From Liolophura sinensis (taxonomy: Eukaryota > Mollusca > Polyplacophora > Chitonida > Chitonidae), in NCBI RefSeq assembly GCF_032854445.1, contig NC_088300.1, positions 32,219,608 through 32,283,607 on the forward strand: a stretch of DNA of 64,000 bases, given 5' to 3'. The notes below the pieces were generated by a model that ran no database searches, had not been told where the DNA came from, and was given only the letters and a program-made list of their open reading frames with translations. This document shows positions 1 through 14,500 of this stretch, in pieces (within the stretch, counting starts at the first letter, position 1; each line of letters starts with the position of its first letter). The position numbers were made by a program, and so were the translations under genes.

Positions 1-3000
1 AATCACATAATACAGGTAAAATACTCGCACATCAAAATGTATGTATGCGTGGCTACCATTGTGTACATGTGGTATCTCCTCGTAACTGTGTGTAAAGCAT
101 AGTTGGTAACAAATGATAAGAAGGACTGCATGGCCCAAATTATTTGGCTTCCTTGTTAAGGCAGTTTGATAACTTATCTGAGTCTTGTCTGCTGATATTG
201 AAACCATTTGTCCACATGCTCATGTACCCACATGTATAAACACATACATATTTTAGCTGCCATCATGAAACTGCTTCAGGTGGATGCGTTACACAGATAC
301 CAACCTGTTATCATGTTTTGTACTTTAGAACAGGCATGACTGAAACATCAATCAGTAAATAATTATTAATGAGCCTGGGACAGCTTATGAATTGCCCTAA
401 TATCATGGCAACCATTTCAACACTAGCACAATGAAGTGGTTCACACATGCGTGTGTGTATATAAACCAGCTCTTGACTACATTAATGCAGCCACACGGTT
501 GTGTCAGTCAGCTTGATTAGGGAATATCATTGGTGTTCCTCAGGCATGACACATACACACACTAGTGGATCAGCTGTCACTGACTATAGTGGCCCATTAC
601 AACAATGGTTAATGAATTAGAAAAGGTTATTGACTTGTAACTTGTGTCTGGTGTAGGTAGTAAATCTGACAGAGCATTGATTGTATGTGTTTGTCTGGGT
701 AGTATGTAGATCAGGTATAAAACTAAAACCAGCAGGTGTATCTATGCCAAATGGATTGATCAGCATATTCTCTGACGTATATGGGATAAAAAGCAATCAT
801 TTTCAGATGTATAACAGTCTGCCCTTTTGTCTTAATGTTCATATAAATTAAGTGTAAAATTGTCCTAAATGTCTCCCTTAGCACTTTAGTGCTAAGTGAA
901 TACATACATGTACAATGTACCGTGGGGGGTATACTATCAATGTCTGTAAAATCGCCATCCATAGTATCACATGCAGATAGTTTGGCAGTCAGCCAATATA
1001 AAGCCCGTCTTGTTGTTGATCCAAGTATTATTGGCTACACAACCTCGATTGAATAAGGGTCAAAAAGGTTATCGAAGCATTCGGCCTCCACAGAACTCTT
1101 TGTCAAGAGGGGGGCTCTGGTAAAGTCTATCCTCTTTAATGGCCCATGTAATCTGTTAACTATTAGAGCTCTGAGGTACATGTGTTAACAGGCGTGTGGT
1201 AGGGGGATACCTGACTTAAGTGGTGTTGTTATGTATGTAATCTGTAAACCTCAGTAGTGACCTGTACACATCAGGCATCAAGGCTTAAATGATGTCCTCA
1301 AGCAAAGACGTTATTTCTGTGAGGACAGTTACTATTGTTACCTCATGCTTAAAGGCGTATTAACACTATTTTAACCGCTTGTTCGGTTATAGTGACCTAT
1401 GGGGTATATATGTATATTTACCCTAATTGTGCTCAGTGACTAAATAGCCATGTAACCCATTTGTGTGATTCGCAGTATAAAAGTACATGTATGTTCAGTA
1501 TTGGTCAGCTATCACCAGGAAAATTTCACCAGGAAACCTATACATAATATAAGGAGAGGAGACCTGCATGATTTCTAAGCTAGTTAATTTTATGCTCCAA
1601 AACTTTTTCGTCATCAAATTTTGTCATCATACTCCAGAATGCATGTGCATAGAAATAGGCACAAGAGCATGTATTCTGACTCTTTAAACATACTGGATGA
1701 TTTGAATATAACCAGAATAACATGAATGCTATTTCATATCTGCACATGTGTATGCATATAATTTACATTGCTGCAATTCTGTGCATTCTCTTATGACTTC
1801 AGGGTTATTTCATTTATGACATATACATAACTTCAGCAAGAGTTTGATGGATAGTGCTTTCTACAATGAACAATACTTCCAAAAAATACCGTAGTGTATG
1901 TGATATTGAAAAGCTTAAATCTGAATCGATATCTTTTCGTCCTCCACCAGCTCTTAAATTACATCATTTGGACATGTATAAGAATTCATAACTGTCATAG
2001 GAAAATGCTTTGAAGTCCTTGTTTACAGCTCCTTAATTAATGATACTCTGTCAATAGTTGTTGGTCTTCTAATGCACTTCCTGTGCGACCGTATTTCAGT
2101 TGTTTGAAGAGAAGTGCATTCAGTACTTCAGAGAAGAGATTCAGTGTCAAGTACAGTCTAGCCTTAGAGAGGAATGATATAGCTTCTGGCTGTTCTTAAA
2201 ATGGTTTTTCACTATTCCAAGCCATTAGATAGTCAAGGATATGATGTACATGTATATCTTTATACAAGTGTATTCTGAACGGATACAAATTGTCTTCATG
2301 TATTGAACCTATGTGATTATTAATGCGTTTTAAGTGCAACTAAATGAATGGTATGCCCAATGGTATATAGAATGGATAGTGTTTCTAAGTTTATACATCT
2401 GATGATTGAAATTATAATGAACGATGTACTTTGGTGATTTGTGTTTCCATTAGACACCTGTGGTTGTTGATTTTTGAAAAGGTCAATGCCACAGAAATAT
2501 CCTCAGAGAAGGATCGAGACAAAATAATGTGTTGTGCGTCCCTGGAACACTCTCAAGAATTTTTCATTTTGACATTTACGATGGGTGAAGGAAAGCAGAC
2601 AGCCCATGGTAAACCATCAACCTTTGCCAAGTTAATGATGATCTTTGCAATAAACAAAAGCTGTCTTTAAAGGAGAAGAAAATTTAAATATCAGGCAAAT
2701 ACCATTGAAAAGAGTATGCTTTTCCTCGCAGGTACCTGCCATAAAAAATTCTAATATGTACCTCAAGTTGACAAATTATAAATTAAGTCAGTGCCAAAAT
2801 CCGCTGTGGGCGACTCCATTTTGCCTAAGAACCAGTCCTGAAGTCTTCTGTGTTAGGAGGAGAATTGCCGTCGGAAACCGGCGTACATTCCCAGTAGAAC
2901 TCTTCTTCCCAGAAGGTAGCGAACAGTACAGTTCGTTTTTCCGCTTGACGATTGGGAAACAGTGATGTTGGACATAGGTTCTGAGTTTACAAGAACAAGC

Positions 3001-4407
3001 CGGCAGTTTTAACGACTCTCTTTGGTTGAGAGGCAACACTCCCCCAGCATAAATTACACGGTGTTAAAGATGGACGACATGATGGACTCAACAATTTATG
3101 CCAGCTTTGCCGTTTTCTGGCTTTACGTGTATGGAGAGGAAAAATGGCAAAATTATGCAGCAGGCACCACCAGATAGAAAAAATGTGCTTTTTTCAGGCT
3201 ATACTGTCATGTTTTTAGCTTTTTTTAGCTTTTCTTCTTCTTTAACAAACGTAAAACTTTGTGAACAAGACCTAAGCACCATTGATGGCTTATTGTTGCA
3301 CACGCCCCACAAACAATCTGAGCAGGGGAATCTAAAACTCTCTGCCCAAAACCAGAATTGTCTTGTTTAATTGATTGTTCTTCATTGTCATACTCAAAAA
3401 TATTTCACATATACGATGGCGGTCAGTTACATGAGTGGAGGAAACAGGAGTGCCAAGATTCTGGTAAGTTGTTGGCGAAGATTTCACACATACGTAACAT
3501 GTGTGTGACACACAGAGTAACTTGTATGCCATTTGGTGTAATATATTTATCAGTTGACCATGCAGGTCCCTCAAACAGTGAGAGCATTTAGTGCTGGGAT
3601 GGAACCCGCACCTGTAGTTGGGAGTGACACCTCTTACTAATCTACTGACCGTGCTGTTTTATGATACATATAGTACATGTTCAGTACATGGAGAACATGT
3701 TTCTGTTAAAAAGAGAATGTTAGGCTAAGAACTGGTATTGTATATGTGTAAGTTAATTGTGATGGACCTAAGGGAATCCCCATGGAATACACTGGAATTA
3801 GTACCTACAATAGGAATTAGGGCCTGGCAAAGCTGTTTGGTGGGAGAGCTAGTTCATTAATGGGGTAATGACTTAAACGGTAATTTGCTCTAGGTTAATA
3901 CCTTGATTCCAAATTGTTTGCCTGTTGTTTCATGTACTTTGATGTTTTTGGGGTATCCTATCTTGCTACTAATACTGTGGACTTCTTATAGGTATTTCTT
4001 TTTTTCAAAAAGATTTTGGTGACGTACATGACAACTACCAAAAATTGATTAAAAGCTCATTTTACATTGCATTGTCTGATATCACAGGAGATGCATTATA
4101 TTATTTGAAATAATTCTTTTAATAAATCAAATTTGGTGCTGAAACTTTCAAGTAAGATATCCCCCTGCTGCCTTCCATGCCAAGACTAAAACACTATTCT
4201 GAGATCAATACAACTTGTAGAATCCAGCAGAATAATCAACTTAATGCATAGGTCAAATTTTAGGTCCTATATTCTATACGTATACAGTACTGTAGAGGGG
4301 TGACACCCTACTCTTATCATATGATTATCAATGTTGTAGAAAGTACAAGAAAAAGTATGACTGGTGTGAGGGAGAAATATGATTTCATAAGGTCTGTCTA
4401 AGTATGA

Positions 4408-4450
<43 letters not shown>

Positions 4451-5458
4451 TGAATAGAAGGTCCGGGTACGTGTACATATATGTGGTTGATTTTAGCTTT
4501 CTTCCCAAACATGAAGCATTCCGTGCGATTGAGGTGAATTATTTTGTCACAGATCACATCCCCTAACCCTGGAGGCTATTTATACAAAAGTCGACTGTTC
4601 TACAGGAAAGCCCCTCAGCAAGGTTGAGCCCATTAGATAGAATCAACCCTTTAGCTTTCCTGTTCAAGTTGGTTGCTTTAATAATTAAACTATGCAATCA
4701 TTGATCAATTACTTGACAGTTTTCAACCTTCAGCCAAGTTTTGAAATAGCTTTCAGTTGATTACACTTGTTCTTGGGATGACACAAATCTGAAGTGAAGT
4801 TCATATTTGTTGACAAATAGCCTATGATATATTGTTTACATGGTTTGGAGCAGTTGTGCAAAGTGGAAATAACACCATTAAAACTGAATAACAACAAAAG
4901 TTTTGTGGCCTCTTTGTATGTAATATGATGCAGTAACAGGGTTGATTTTGTTTGTGTTGTCTAGAATTGTTTTGTTCCTTATGCGGAAATGATTAACTGG
5001 TGATGTCTTACAGATGTGTGATGTAGGTAGGCCCTAAAGGACTCTCAACTGATTCATTTCAAAGCATTTCTTTCAGCACAGCTGATAGGGTTTTGACCAA
5101 TGAGTGCATGTGCTCTAATCAAGCTCTCGCTGTCTCAAATAGGGCTGAAAGCCATTGACTTTGTCAGGTGCATGCCAAAGTGCAGTGTTTCTCCTACCCA
5201 TAATTCTGACCACCCTACTGTCTAAATCGAATACCTGTGGGTACGAAGCCGAACCAAAATGCAATAAATACAAGAACTGCCTTGTTCTTTTCAGTTACAC
5301 TGATCTCAGTCTGTTTGTGTGTGAATGTGTATGCCATGTCCTGCTTCCTTTTTTTCTTTTGTAGTTTAGAAAATTGTGTATCATTTAATTTATGCAGAAT
5401 ATTACCTTTGTGCATGTGCATTACCAAGATTTTTATTCTGAACTTTTCACAATTTCAG
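1..5458. other. ERR intron or upstream DNA, no recognisable exon
   Basis: AT-rich sequence rich in ACATGTA-type words. I looked for the finger I motif (CxxCGDxxSGxHYG) and did not see it, so this is probably intron ahead of the finger II exon. It holds a perfect TA microsatellite at about 4413-4449 and no TE that I recognise. Confidence 0.6.
4413..4449. repeat. (TA)n microsatellite
   Basis: An uninterrupted TA dinucleotide run of about 18 copies inside the presumed ERR intron. Confidence 0.97.
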
Positions 5459-5575
5459 GTAATATTGAATACTCTTGTCCAGCCAGCAGTGATTGTGAAA
5501 TAACAAAGAGGAGACGAAAAGCCTGCCAAGCCTGTAGATTTCAAAAATGTCTCAACGTTGGTATGCTCAAAGAAG
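5459..5575 (+). CDS. ERR: ERR exon: DNA-binding domain zinc finger II
   Basis: A 39-codon exon between a TTTCAG acceptor and a gtcagt donor. It starts [20 protein letters not shown] and ends NVGMLKEG. The four finger II cysteines are present (C-x5-C-x9-C-x2-C) together with the basic stretch after the second one. The exon has the same 117-nt length and boundaries as I recall for vertebrate ERR genes. The first G of the opening glycine codon comes from the previous, unseen exon. Confidence 0.96.
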
Positions 5576-8500
5576 GTCAGTTCAGCACATCAGTCCTAAT
5601 TTATTCCCCCCAGTTAAGTTTTATGCTGCTTTAGCAGTCATTCATACAATTGATTGGTGAAAACATGATGCAGATATGCATGTTTAAATTCTAAAACAAG
5701 AAATGGCATTATACATACGTTTACCAAATGCTGCAGAATTCCATAATAAGAACATATGCATACACCAAACATTATATATGGTAGGAAACAATTAGATATA
5801 TTCTGTTAAGTCATCTAATATACCCCAGTTAATTGCTACAGTGTACATATATTTATGTCCTTCAGATCAGTTCAGTGTATATGTCCTGCATATAGGCAAG
5901 ACGTGTGATGCATCTAGTCTGTTTTCTGGATTTGTTTACCGTCCTTGTATGCTGTGATGCGCACGTTCCATGGTGCTGTATCCCGTCACATTCACCCCAC
6001 CATATGATCTACACATGCCGACCAGGGGCTTCTTTTGCCACCATAGTAACAGTTCAGCGGGCCCTAATGCCTGACTGGCACGCTCCGGACGTGCCTGCTG
6101 TCTTCCCACAATTGTGCTGAGTTCTGCCATTACCCACAGAAAGCGTTCCGTGTAAATGGTTTAGTTTGTCTTGGTGCCTCCGCAAACGGGACTGCCAGTG
6201 ATGGCATTAGAGCCGTAACAAGCGAAAGTAATTGCACCAAGTCTTGTCACGCTCTCAACCACAATTCCCATTTAACGACGCAAACCTGTCCCGAGCTGAC
6301 CATCACTAGACTCTCACCTACATGGTTAAGTCACTACTGTCATAAGTGGTCTGGAAATGATCTGGTCTCAGAGATTTGCTGTTACATAAAACCCTTGGAC
6401 TGATGAGAAATGTGAGAAATATGAAGATTAGGATAAGTCGTTCAGAAAATGTATATCATAACGAAATGATACTGGCTGTATGGAAAGGTAATATAACAAT
6501 GTGCGGGCCAATGTCTAAGCTGAAAGATAAAATATCAAGTTAAACAGTCGTGTTTTTTTATGCTGGCTTACATAAAAACATGGAAGTCAATCTGTGCAGT
6601 GCAGTAAGTTCTATAATTTGGTTTATGATCCATTGTTTATAGATTCGTTTATCCTGTCTGTGGCTCTCATACCCAGTATCGTTTGGTTCTCGATTTCTGG
6701 TGAAGCTGTACTCAGTGATGATCATTTGTGGTTGTGATGGGGGTTGTGGAGAGACGCCATAGTGCCAGGGTTACAGCATGTTTGACCCCTTGTCTTGGAA
6801 ATTGTATCTTCGCCTCTTCTGATTATCATTGTGACTGGCAGTTAGAGGACTAAAGGTCTTAGCTGGATGATTTGTTAAAGCCTTTTCCACACTGCTTCAG
6901 CCTTTTGATGAATGGCAAGAGACAATCCTTGAGCAACTGTTGAAAAGCTTTTGCTGGTTCTCTGCTCCAAAACAGCTTACCACATGGTGCAATTCACCAG
7001 AATAGCTAACCCAGTCAAAATGCGGCGCGGCAAACATTCCAGTTTACCACAAACCTGCAATTTATTATGTTGTAAAGGTGTAGAACACTTTTCTGGTAAA
7101 TAGGTATCCCTTAAATTCAAATAATTATTTATTACTCTACTACATGTATAGCTCCAGACCTTAATGAGCTTCATATGTTGAGATGAATTTCTGAAATGAT
7201 AGGTTTTTGTAATCCTTTATTTGGTATTTTGAAGATAGTTTTCAGTGTAATTCATCCCCTGAGTTCTCCAGGTGAATTTTTTCCGTTGTACATCCTATAA
7301 CCCTGGCACAAGATCAGAAATTATGTAAAGGCACTGCTGTGTCCTCTTGGACTTCATGTGCCTGACGGGGCCTCCGTGGCTCAGTTGGTTAGCGCGCTAT
7401 GACCAAGGAGTCCTCTCACCAGTGCGGTCGCTGTGAGTTCAAGTCCAGCTCATGCTGGCTTCCTCTCCAGACGTTCGTGGGAAGGTCTGCCAGCAACCTG
7501 CAGGGGGCCGTGGGTTTCCCCCAGGCTCTGCCCAGTTTTCACCCACCATAATGCCGGCCGCCGTCGTATAAGTGAAATATTCTTGAGTATGGTGTAAAAC
7601 ACCAATCAAATAAATAAATAAATAAATTCATGTGCCTGTCTTGTGCAAAAACAAATTGTATATATCTTCCTTCATTTGCTATATCAGAAATTGAAAATAC
7701 ATATTAAATGTCTTGAGTTTAACATGTAAAAAGGATGCTAAGATGCCCTCATAAAGTACTGTAAACTTCTTTACTGCATACATAAACATGTTTATGGCGT
7801 AATAACAAACACGAATTAAAATACACTTGCGATTTAATGAAGCTATTATAATACATTGTGCATGTAATAAAAGTTGAAGCATTGATGAGCTGTGGAGGTA
7901 TTATGGCCGTTTTTTCCAAACAGTGACTGGAAAGATATCATTTCACATCCGGCTGCTAAGAAAAAAATGTGCTATGAAAAAGTCTGCCATCCGACAAATG
8001 TATGATTCTTTTGACTGCTACTGCTTCAGTTGTAATGATCCAATCCCTTGTGTGGGTGGAATTACATTCATACTACAGAGAATTCCCTGTCTTAACTCCC
8101 GCACAAGACACATTAGGCCTGAGCGGATATAAATGAGATTTGCTGATTTGCCAGGTTAATGCTTGGCCTGTTGGGAGAAAGCGTCTTTCCAGGTACAGAA
8201 GACCTGGCTGGGCTGTGGTTGTATTTTAGGGAAAGCTAGGAGGCATCCCACTCTACAGTCTCAACACTATCAACAGATCACCACTCACCCATGCTGTGCT
8301 TCCTGACATGACCAGTCTGGGTAACAGAGGTTTGCCAGGAATGTGGTGCCAGTGGTATGTGTTGTGACAGAAAACTCTATATCATCTGAATGTTTTGCAA
8401 AAAGCTTTACTCACACAATCGCATGGATATCAATATTATCTCCACCAGTGTTTTGGGAAATTATACTCCCCAGCAAAACACCAGTTTTTCTCCCATTCTG

Positions 8501-11500
8501 GGAACATTTGCTGTACCAGTGGAAAGCTGGATTTTATTGCCAATCTCTTGCAGCACTGTTTTGATAAAGGAGCTAGTGTTGGCATTTGCCCATGACATCA
8601 GTTTGGATCATTTGTTTTTACCTAGCATGTTATGCAAATGAGGGTTGTACTTGAAGCTGACAAGCTTTTTGTCAGACACAGACCTTGATGGACACCTTGG
8701 AATTTTGGTCTTATAGTCTGGCATGTGAGGAGGTGTTTATTGGATTAGGGTAGGGTTATGGGTGGATGGTGTAGATGATGTATCTTTGACAAACCTACCC
8801 TACTGTTATCCACAGACACCCAGGATCTGAGGCTGGTATACTGTCAAACACCTTGTTAGTCTCTTCCATTCCATCCACAAAGTTCCTTGACTTTGACATC
8901 TTTACTTGATGATATATGGGCCAAACATGCAGCAGAATTTTTAAACCAAGACAGAATTTGAGAAGGTTGTAGGGAACCAGGGCTCAGGATAAGCCCTGAA
9001 GATTATCAAAGTGTTTTTCAGGAAGAGGGCTCTTTTAAGTGTTGTTTTGGTTGTGTGGTTGTCTGTAAGTAATACGGGTGGGAGTATTTGCGGTGCGAGG
9101 AGTAAAAGTACTCTCAAACTGGGTCATGGAGGATCCATTTATCTCTAGCTGAACTGCTGAAGGGTTTGTTTACTTGCAAGCCAGGGTGCTCCACTTTTTG
9201 AGCCAATTTACCATGTCTACTTATGCAGTTGCTTGTTCATAATAAAGAAAATAAGACTGAAATTATTTATCTGTCTTGGGCATAAAACTCTGGAAGCTAC
9301 TTCCTATGTGTAGGTTTGGGTATACATGTGGTTGTCGTTTTACACATACATTTACAAGAAGCTTTCCATGAAATGTCCAAAACTATATCATCAGTTATAT
9401 AAGTACATGTATTTTCATTTTTTCCAATGCTCAGAAAGCCAGGCTAAATAACAATCCTCTTGTGTGGTAGAGCCTGCAGATGTACACGTCTTAGAAAGAT
9501 GTGGTGAATGACAGGTTGTACTTCATACAAGGCAAACAGCTGTCTACCATTGTCAGTCTTCTGAATCCCATCGTGTTACCTAGTGTGTTCTTAGCCGGGA
9601 ACTGGTCTGCATGCATTTTACGTACATTGCAACAGCTAGCTTATTTATAAACCAGGGAGTATTGTGGAGGGGCTACCTGGCAGCCCTCATCTTAGACTTG
9701 TTCCTGGTGGGTGTGGAAGAGTGGATGGCCGCATGTTCATATATGCTGTCCATTATCATCAATTGACATGGAATGAAAAATCTCACTATGCACCATTTTG
9801 AACCAGGAGGCTCCCACTAATTCGATCGCTGTGAGTTCAACTCCGTCTCATGCTGGATTCCTCTCCTACCATAAGTGGGAAGGTCCGCCAGCAAACTAAG
9901 GGTGGGTGTGAGTTTCCCCGGGCTCTGCCAGCTTTCCTCCCACCATAATGCTGGTCGTCGACATATAAGTGAATTTATTCTTGAGAACGGCGTAAAACAC
10001 CAATCGAATCAAAAAATAAATAAATTTATATACACTTCTACACTTTATTGTAACTGTTTCTTCTGATCTTTGCATTTATTGTTACATGCAGGTCTTCAGC
10101 ATGTTTTTCTATTTTCAGCCACATGTAAAACATACATTTAGTCCTCATTTAGTGTACTCACAATCCCCCCAAAATACTCTAGTGAGGATGAGAATAGCAA
10201 TATTATCACAGAAAAAACAATTTGCAAATTTTGCATCAGTCTGATGATGGTTGGAATGTAGATCTGCTTGATCATGGGTTCATCATTGATGAAGCTCAGT
10301 TTGAATATAGATCTGCTTGATCATGGGTTCATCATTGATGAAGCTCAGTTTGAATGTAGATCTGCTTGATCATTGGTTCATCATTGATGAAGCTCAGTTT
10401 GAATGTAGATCTGCTTGATCATGGGTTCATCATTGATGAAGCTCAGTTTGAATGTAGATCTGCTTGATCATGGGTTTATCATTGATGAAGCTCAGTTTGA
10501 ATGTAGATCTGCTTGATCATGGGTTCATCATTGATGAAGCTCAGTTTGAATATAGATCTGCTTGATCATGGGTTCATCATTGATGAAGCTCAGTTTGAAT
10601 GTAGATCTGCTTGATCATGGGTTCATCATTGATGAAGCTCAGTTTGAATGTAGATCTGCTTGATCATGGGTTCATCATTGAAGCCTTGAACCTCAGTTTC
10701 ATAATTTTCCACTTGTGCTGGTTTGGCTATAGCTCACAGTTAAGAGGCTAGTCAGATATCTTCTCCATACATTGGCCAGTTTCCTCCATCCATAGACTTA
10801 AATGGCATTGTTTGTGTGAAAAGCAATTACCATCAAATACAATTTAAAAAAAATTTTTTTTTTTGTTTTGTTTTTTTGTAACCACAAAAAAAAAACAATT
10901 TTTTGTGGTTACCTACACACTCCCACTCGCATAGTTCGGTTGCTGTGCACATGAACTCCTGTCAGACAGAACATGTGCAAGTTGCCAGTGGTTTTGTAAG
11001 GTGCTGGCATATTATGTAAATACTCCACCATCTGTTACATTTATCAAAACTGTTTGGTGGAATTATGGGTGCTTGTGTGCACACTGTATATTTACCATGG
11101 CTACGTTGTAGCACTTATGACATTAGGTCTGATCCCTGTGCCATCCCATTAAGTCACTGCCATCTTGGGCCTTCCATTTCCAGACTGAAAGGCCAGTCAC
11201 AGTTCTTAGACATCAGCGCTCTGCCACTTAGAGAATTGATCTCTGATATAGAAGCAGACGCAGATATGAGGGGTCAGCTGCTAGGTCCAGAACCTACCAG
11301 ACATTCACAATTGATATTTATATTCCTAAGCCCCGTTTAGCACTCAAGCATGAAAGCCAGTAACGAATCTCCTTTCCCTCAAAGTGAAGGTTGACAGAGA
11401 GCACACAGCAATTAATCTGGCAAAAAGAGCGCTTTTATTGGTTTGTTCCCTAATATAAGGTGAGAAAGACAAAGTTGGAACATGCCACTTAAAGTTCCTT

Positions 11501-14500
11501 GTGAGCAGGTCATTGTGGGCGTGTTAATGAGGCGGTAAAATGTTGATTTGCTGTGAGGAGAGGTTTAGCATGAAGCCAGCTAGCCTAAGGAATCACCTCA
11601 CAAGAGGTAATAAGTTTGACCAGGTTGAAATGACCTTCTGCTTCACCGTCTTTCACCCTAAACCAAGATTCCTCCATTGTGGGATTACCCTCAGTAAAGT
11701 GCAGAGCTCTGTCATCTACATGTATACAGACTGTTGCCAGCATTTCTTGAAAAGTCAAAACGTTTTTTTAATACAAAAGACGCTTTTGGCATTGATCATT
11801 ATAGCACTCTTTGCTGTTCATTTAATGCCGTCTAGCCTTTTTGCTTTGGAGATGGGTGTGCCATCTTTAGGGAGACCGCTGAAATCTCTCTTGCCACACG
11901 ACAATATTAGCTGTCAAGATGCTCTGATTAAAGCTGCCCCCAGGTGATTGAGTGATGGTTGATAAGAGTTTAGTACATGTGCCCAAAGGGAGCAAACATT
12001 GATCAGGCACAAGGCTGTCTTTTGCCAATTCTCTCGCCTGAATTTGGCAACATTTGGCTCACTTTGGATTCAAGCGTCCTGGTTATCCATTCATTCCCCC
12101 CCCCCCCCCCCCCCCTTAAGCAAGATTTCCCAATTCACAAATTTTTACTCTGCATTCTTGAAGCCTGACATTTCTACAGCACAGTATTCAAAATTGATTT
12201 GATTGATGTTCACCACTGTCTGTGATGGAGAAATGTGTCGGACACCCCTGTTCAGTTGGTCAACTCCCTGTGAAGACTACAGATAGAAGTTTTTTCAGGC
12301 AAGTTAGGTGCAAAGTTTAAACGCATGTACAAAGTAAGTAGGATTTTTACAGTGCATTTGGGTCACATGTGTATGCAGTAAGTGTACATTAGGTACACTC
12401 CCATTTTTCGACAGTTTTATCTTAGGCCGTCACACTCAGGTTTATTCCACCTGTAATACTGAATATGATATTTCTATCAACTGAAATAACTGAACGTTAA
12501 AACCCTCTTGTCTGTACCGTTTTCCTAATATGGTCATTTTAAGGAGGAATTTTTCAGGGAATTGGTAGTGCAAAACACTTCTACTGACTAGCATATATAT
12601 ATATATATATAACCTTAAACAATACTCCATGGAAGAATCAATAGAAAATATGGGAAATATGCTTTTATATGATACATGTAACTTGTTTTTGTCTCTGCTG
12701 CTGACTGTAATAAATCCTTATAGACTGTCTGAAAAGCCTCTGTTAATTTGTTTACCAGAGATTGAGGACAGACGTTCTAGTCTACGTGATAAACGATGGT
12801 TATTTTTAATACCTGTTGCTTTGGATCGTGTTAATCTACCTACGGTAGGGTAATATAGGGGTTGTCATTGACTGGACAACTAACGAATGTTTTCATTTCC
12901 TTGGGTGTGTTTGACCGGAGTATAAAGTACAACACACCTCTGAGTGCAGACATTTTGAAATCCTCATACAAGGTTAATAGTACATGCCAATTAGCAGGAC
13001 AGTCAGCAGTTGAATTGCTTTTTTCTTGTTATTGAATTTGCAGTGCCTTCCATATTTTTTTGATGCACTAATACACATTTTAGGATGGCATTTCCTGGTA
13101 ATAGCTTAGCACCAGATTTGAGTCAGAGAACTTCCGCATATCTGGATCAGTACATACATGTTCATCTACACGTCTCCCTCTTCCAACTTAGTTGGTCAGC
13201 CCAGCTTTCATTATCAATTTCGAGCCGTTTCACAATCGATGCCCTGGGAAATACCTGCCTGTTAGCTGCTGGCAAGCCTACTGCTTGGATATTGTGAAGA
13301 CTGAAATTTCCAATCTATCTGTCGCAGAAAGCTGTGCTACTCAGTCTGAATGTAAATTGGCCTCAGTCAATAGCCTTCATGTGACAAGAACACACCATGC
13401 AAAATGCCATTCTGCTCGCCTCAAGAAATTATATTTAGTTTACATTTGACTCTTGAAATAAAAAGGTACAGTACTTAATGAAAACCATAGTTTTTAATGT
13501 TTTGTGGAAGGAGATAAAAGCTGTCCTAAACAACAAATTATAGCAATGAATGGCATTGGAATACCAGTCAAAGAAATAACTATAAGTCTCTTGCTTAAAT
13601 CCAATTTAAAAAATGAGGCTGGTTGCAGCAAAGAGTTAATAATAAAATAAAAATCTCATTTACAATTAGTCATGATAGTGGCAGTTTTTAGTAGTACCAA
13701 TGATGGGGCCATCATTAAAAATGTGTTTGTTGTTCATGAGATTTTAATTGAAGTTTTCTTTGTATTTTTTTCTCCCATGTTCATTTCTTTCAAATTCTTT
13801 TCATAAGCCAGAATTTAAAACAAAAAAAAAAGGGATTCACTACCAACCAGTTCTATTTTTGCTGATAGGGTCCGATAATGCTCAACGTTATCATTTCAAG
13901 GATCCTTTTAATCAGAAATTTGCATGTAACCACTGCCATGGTGTTGCCAGCGTCTGTAGTTTAATGGTTGCAAATCAGTGTGTTAATGTTTTGTGAAACC
14001 TAAGTGACATAGTGCTGAATGTTGTCATAATGGGCCAGCGAATCCTTTCCAGTGGTATGTCACCTTGGTTGTTTATCCCTTCACAGACAGTGATTTTATT
14101 TGAGAATATTGATTTGTCCAGATTTTAGAATGCTTTGCTTTCTTTTGGGCTAGCTGTTGCTAAGACTGAGGTGTTCCTATCCTGAAAGGTCATTTAAATC
14201 ATGCTGAAGTCTGTTTCTGCCAGACTGGTTATCTTTCAAAGCAAATGGCTGCTCTTGTTGCTGAGAACCTGTGCTGTAAACGTTACAGACCCTGTTGGAA
14301 GCCTTTTTGTTGAATTGACTTTGCCAGCTTGTCCAAGATTCTTACAGATTCAATGTTTATAGAACTTTCAATCATCTTTTCTGCTTGGCTTTTTTTGGTT
14401 TGTCTAATGCAAGTAGCAGCAAATTTCAGTTAATTGAAGGTTGTTTGAGATTTCTTTTCACAGAACTGGCGTTCATTTTTTATGTTCCCAAAAGTGTGTT

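Noticed and set aside
7371-7450. Functional tRNA gene
   Set aside because: The tRNA-like box A and box B belong to the head of a SINE with body, ATAAA tail and target-site duplication; the same applies at 33965-34233 and 60013-60279.
11540-11947. 135-codon open frame on the + strand
   Set aside because: Inside the ERR intron, no acceptor/donor pair and no family signature.
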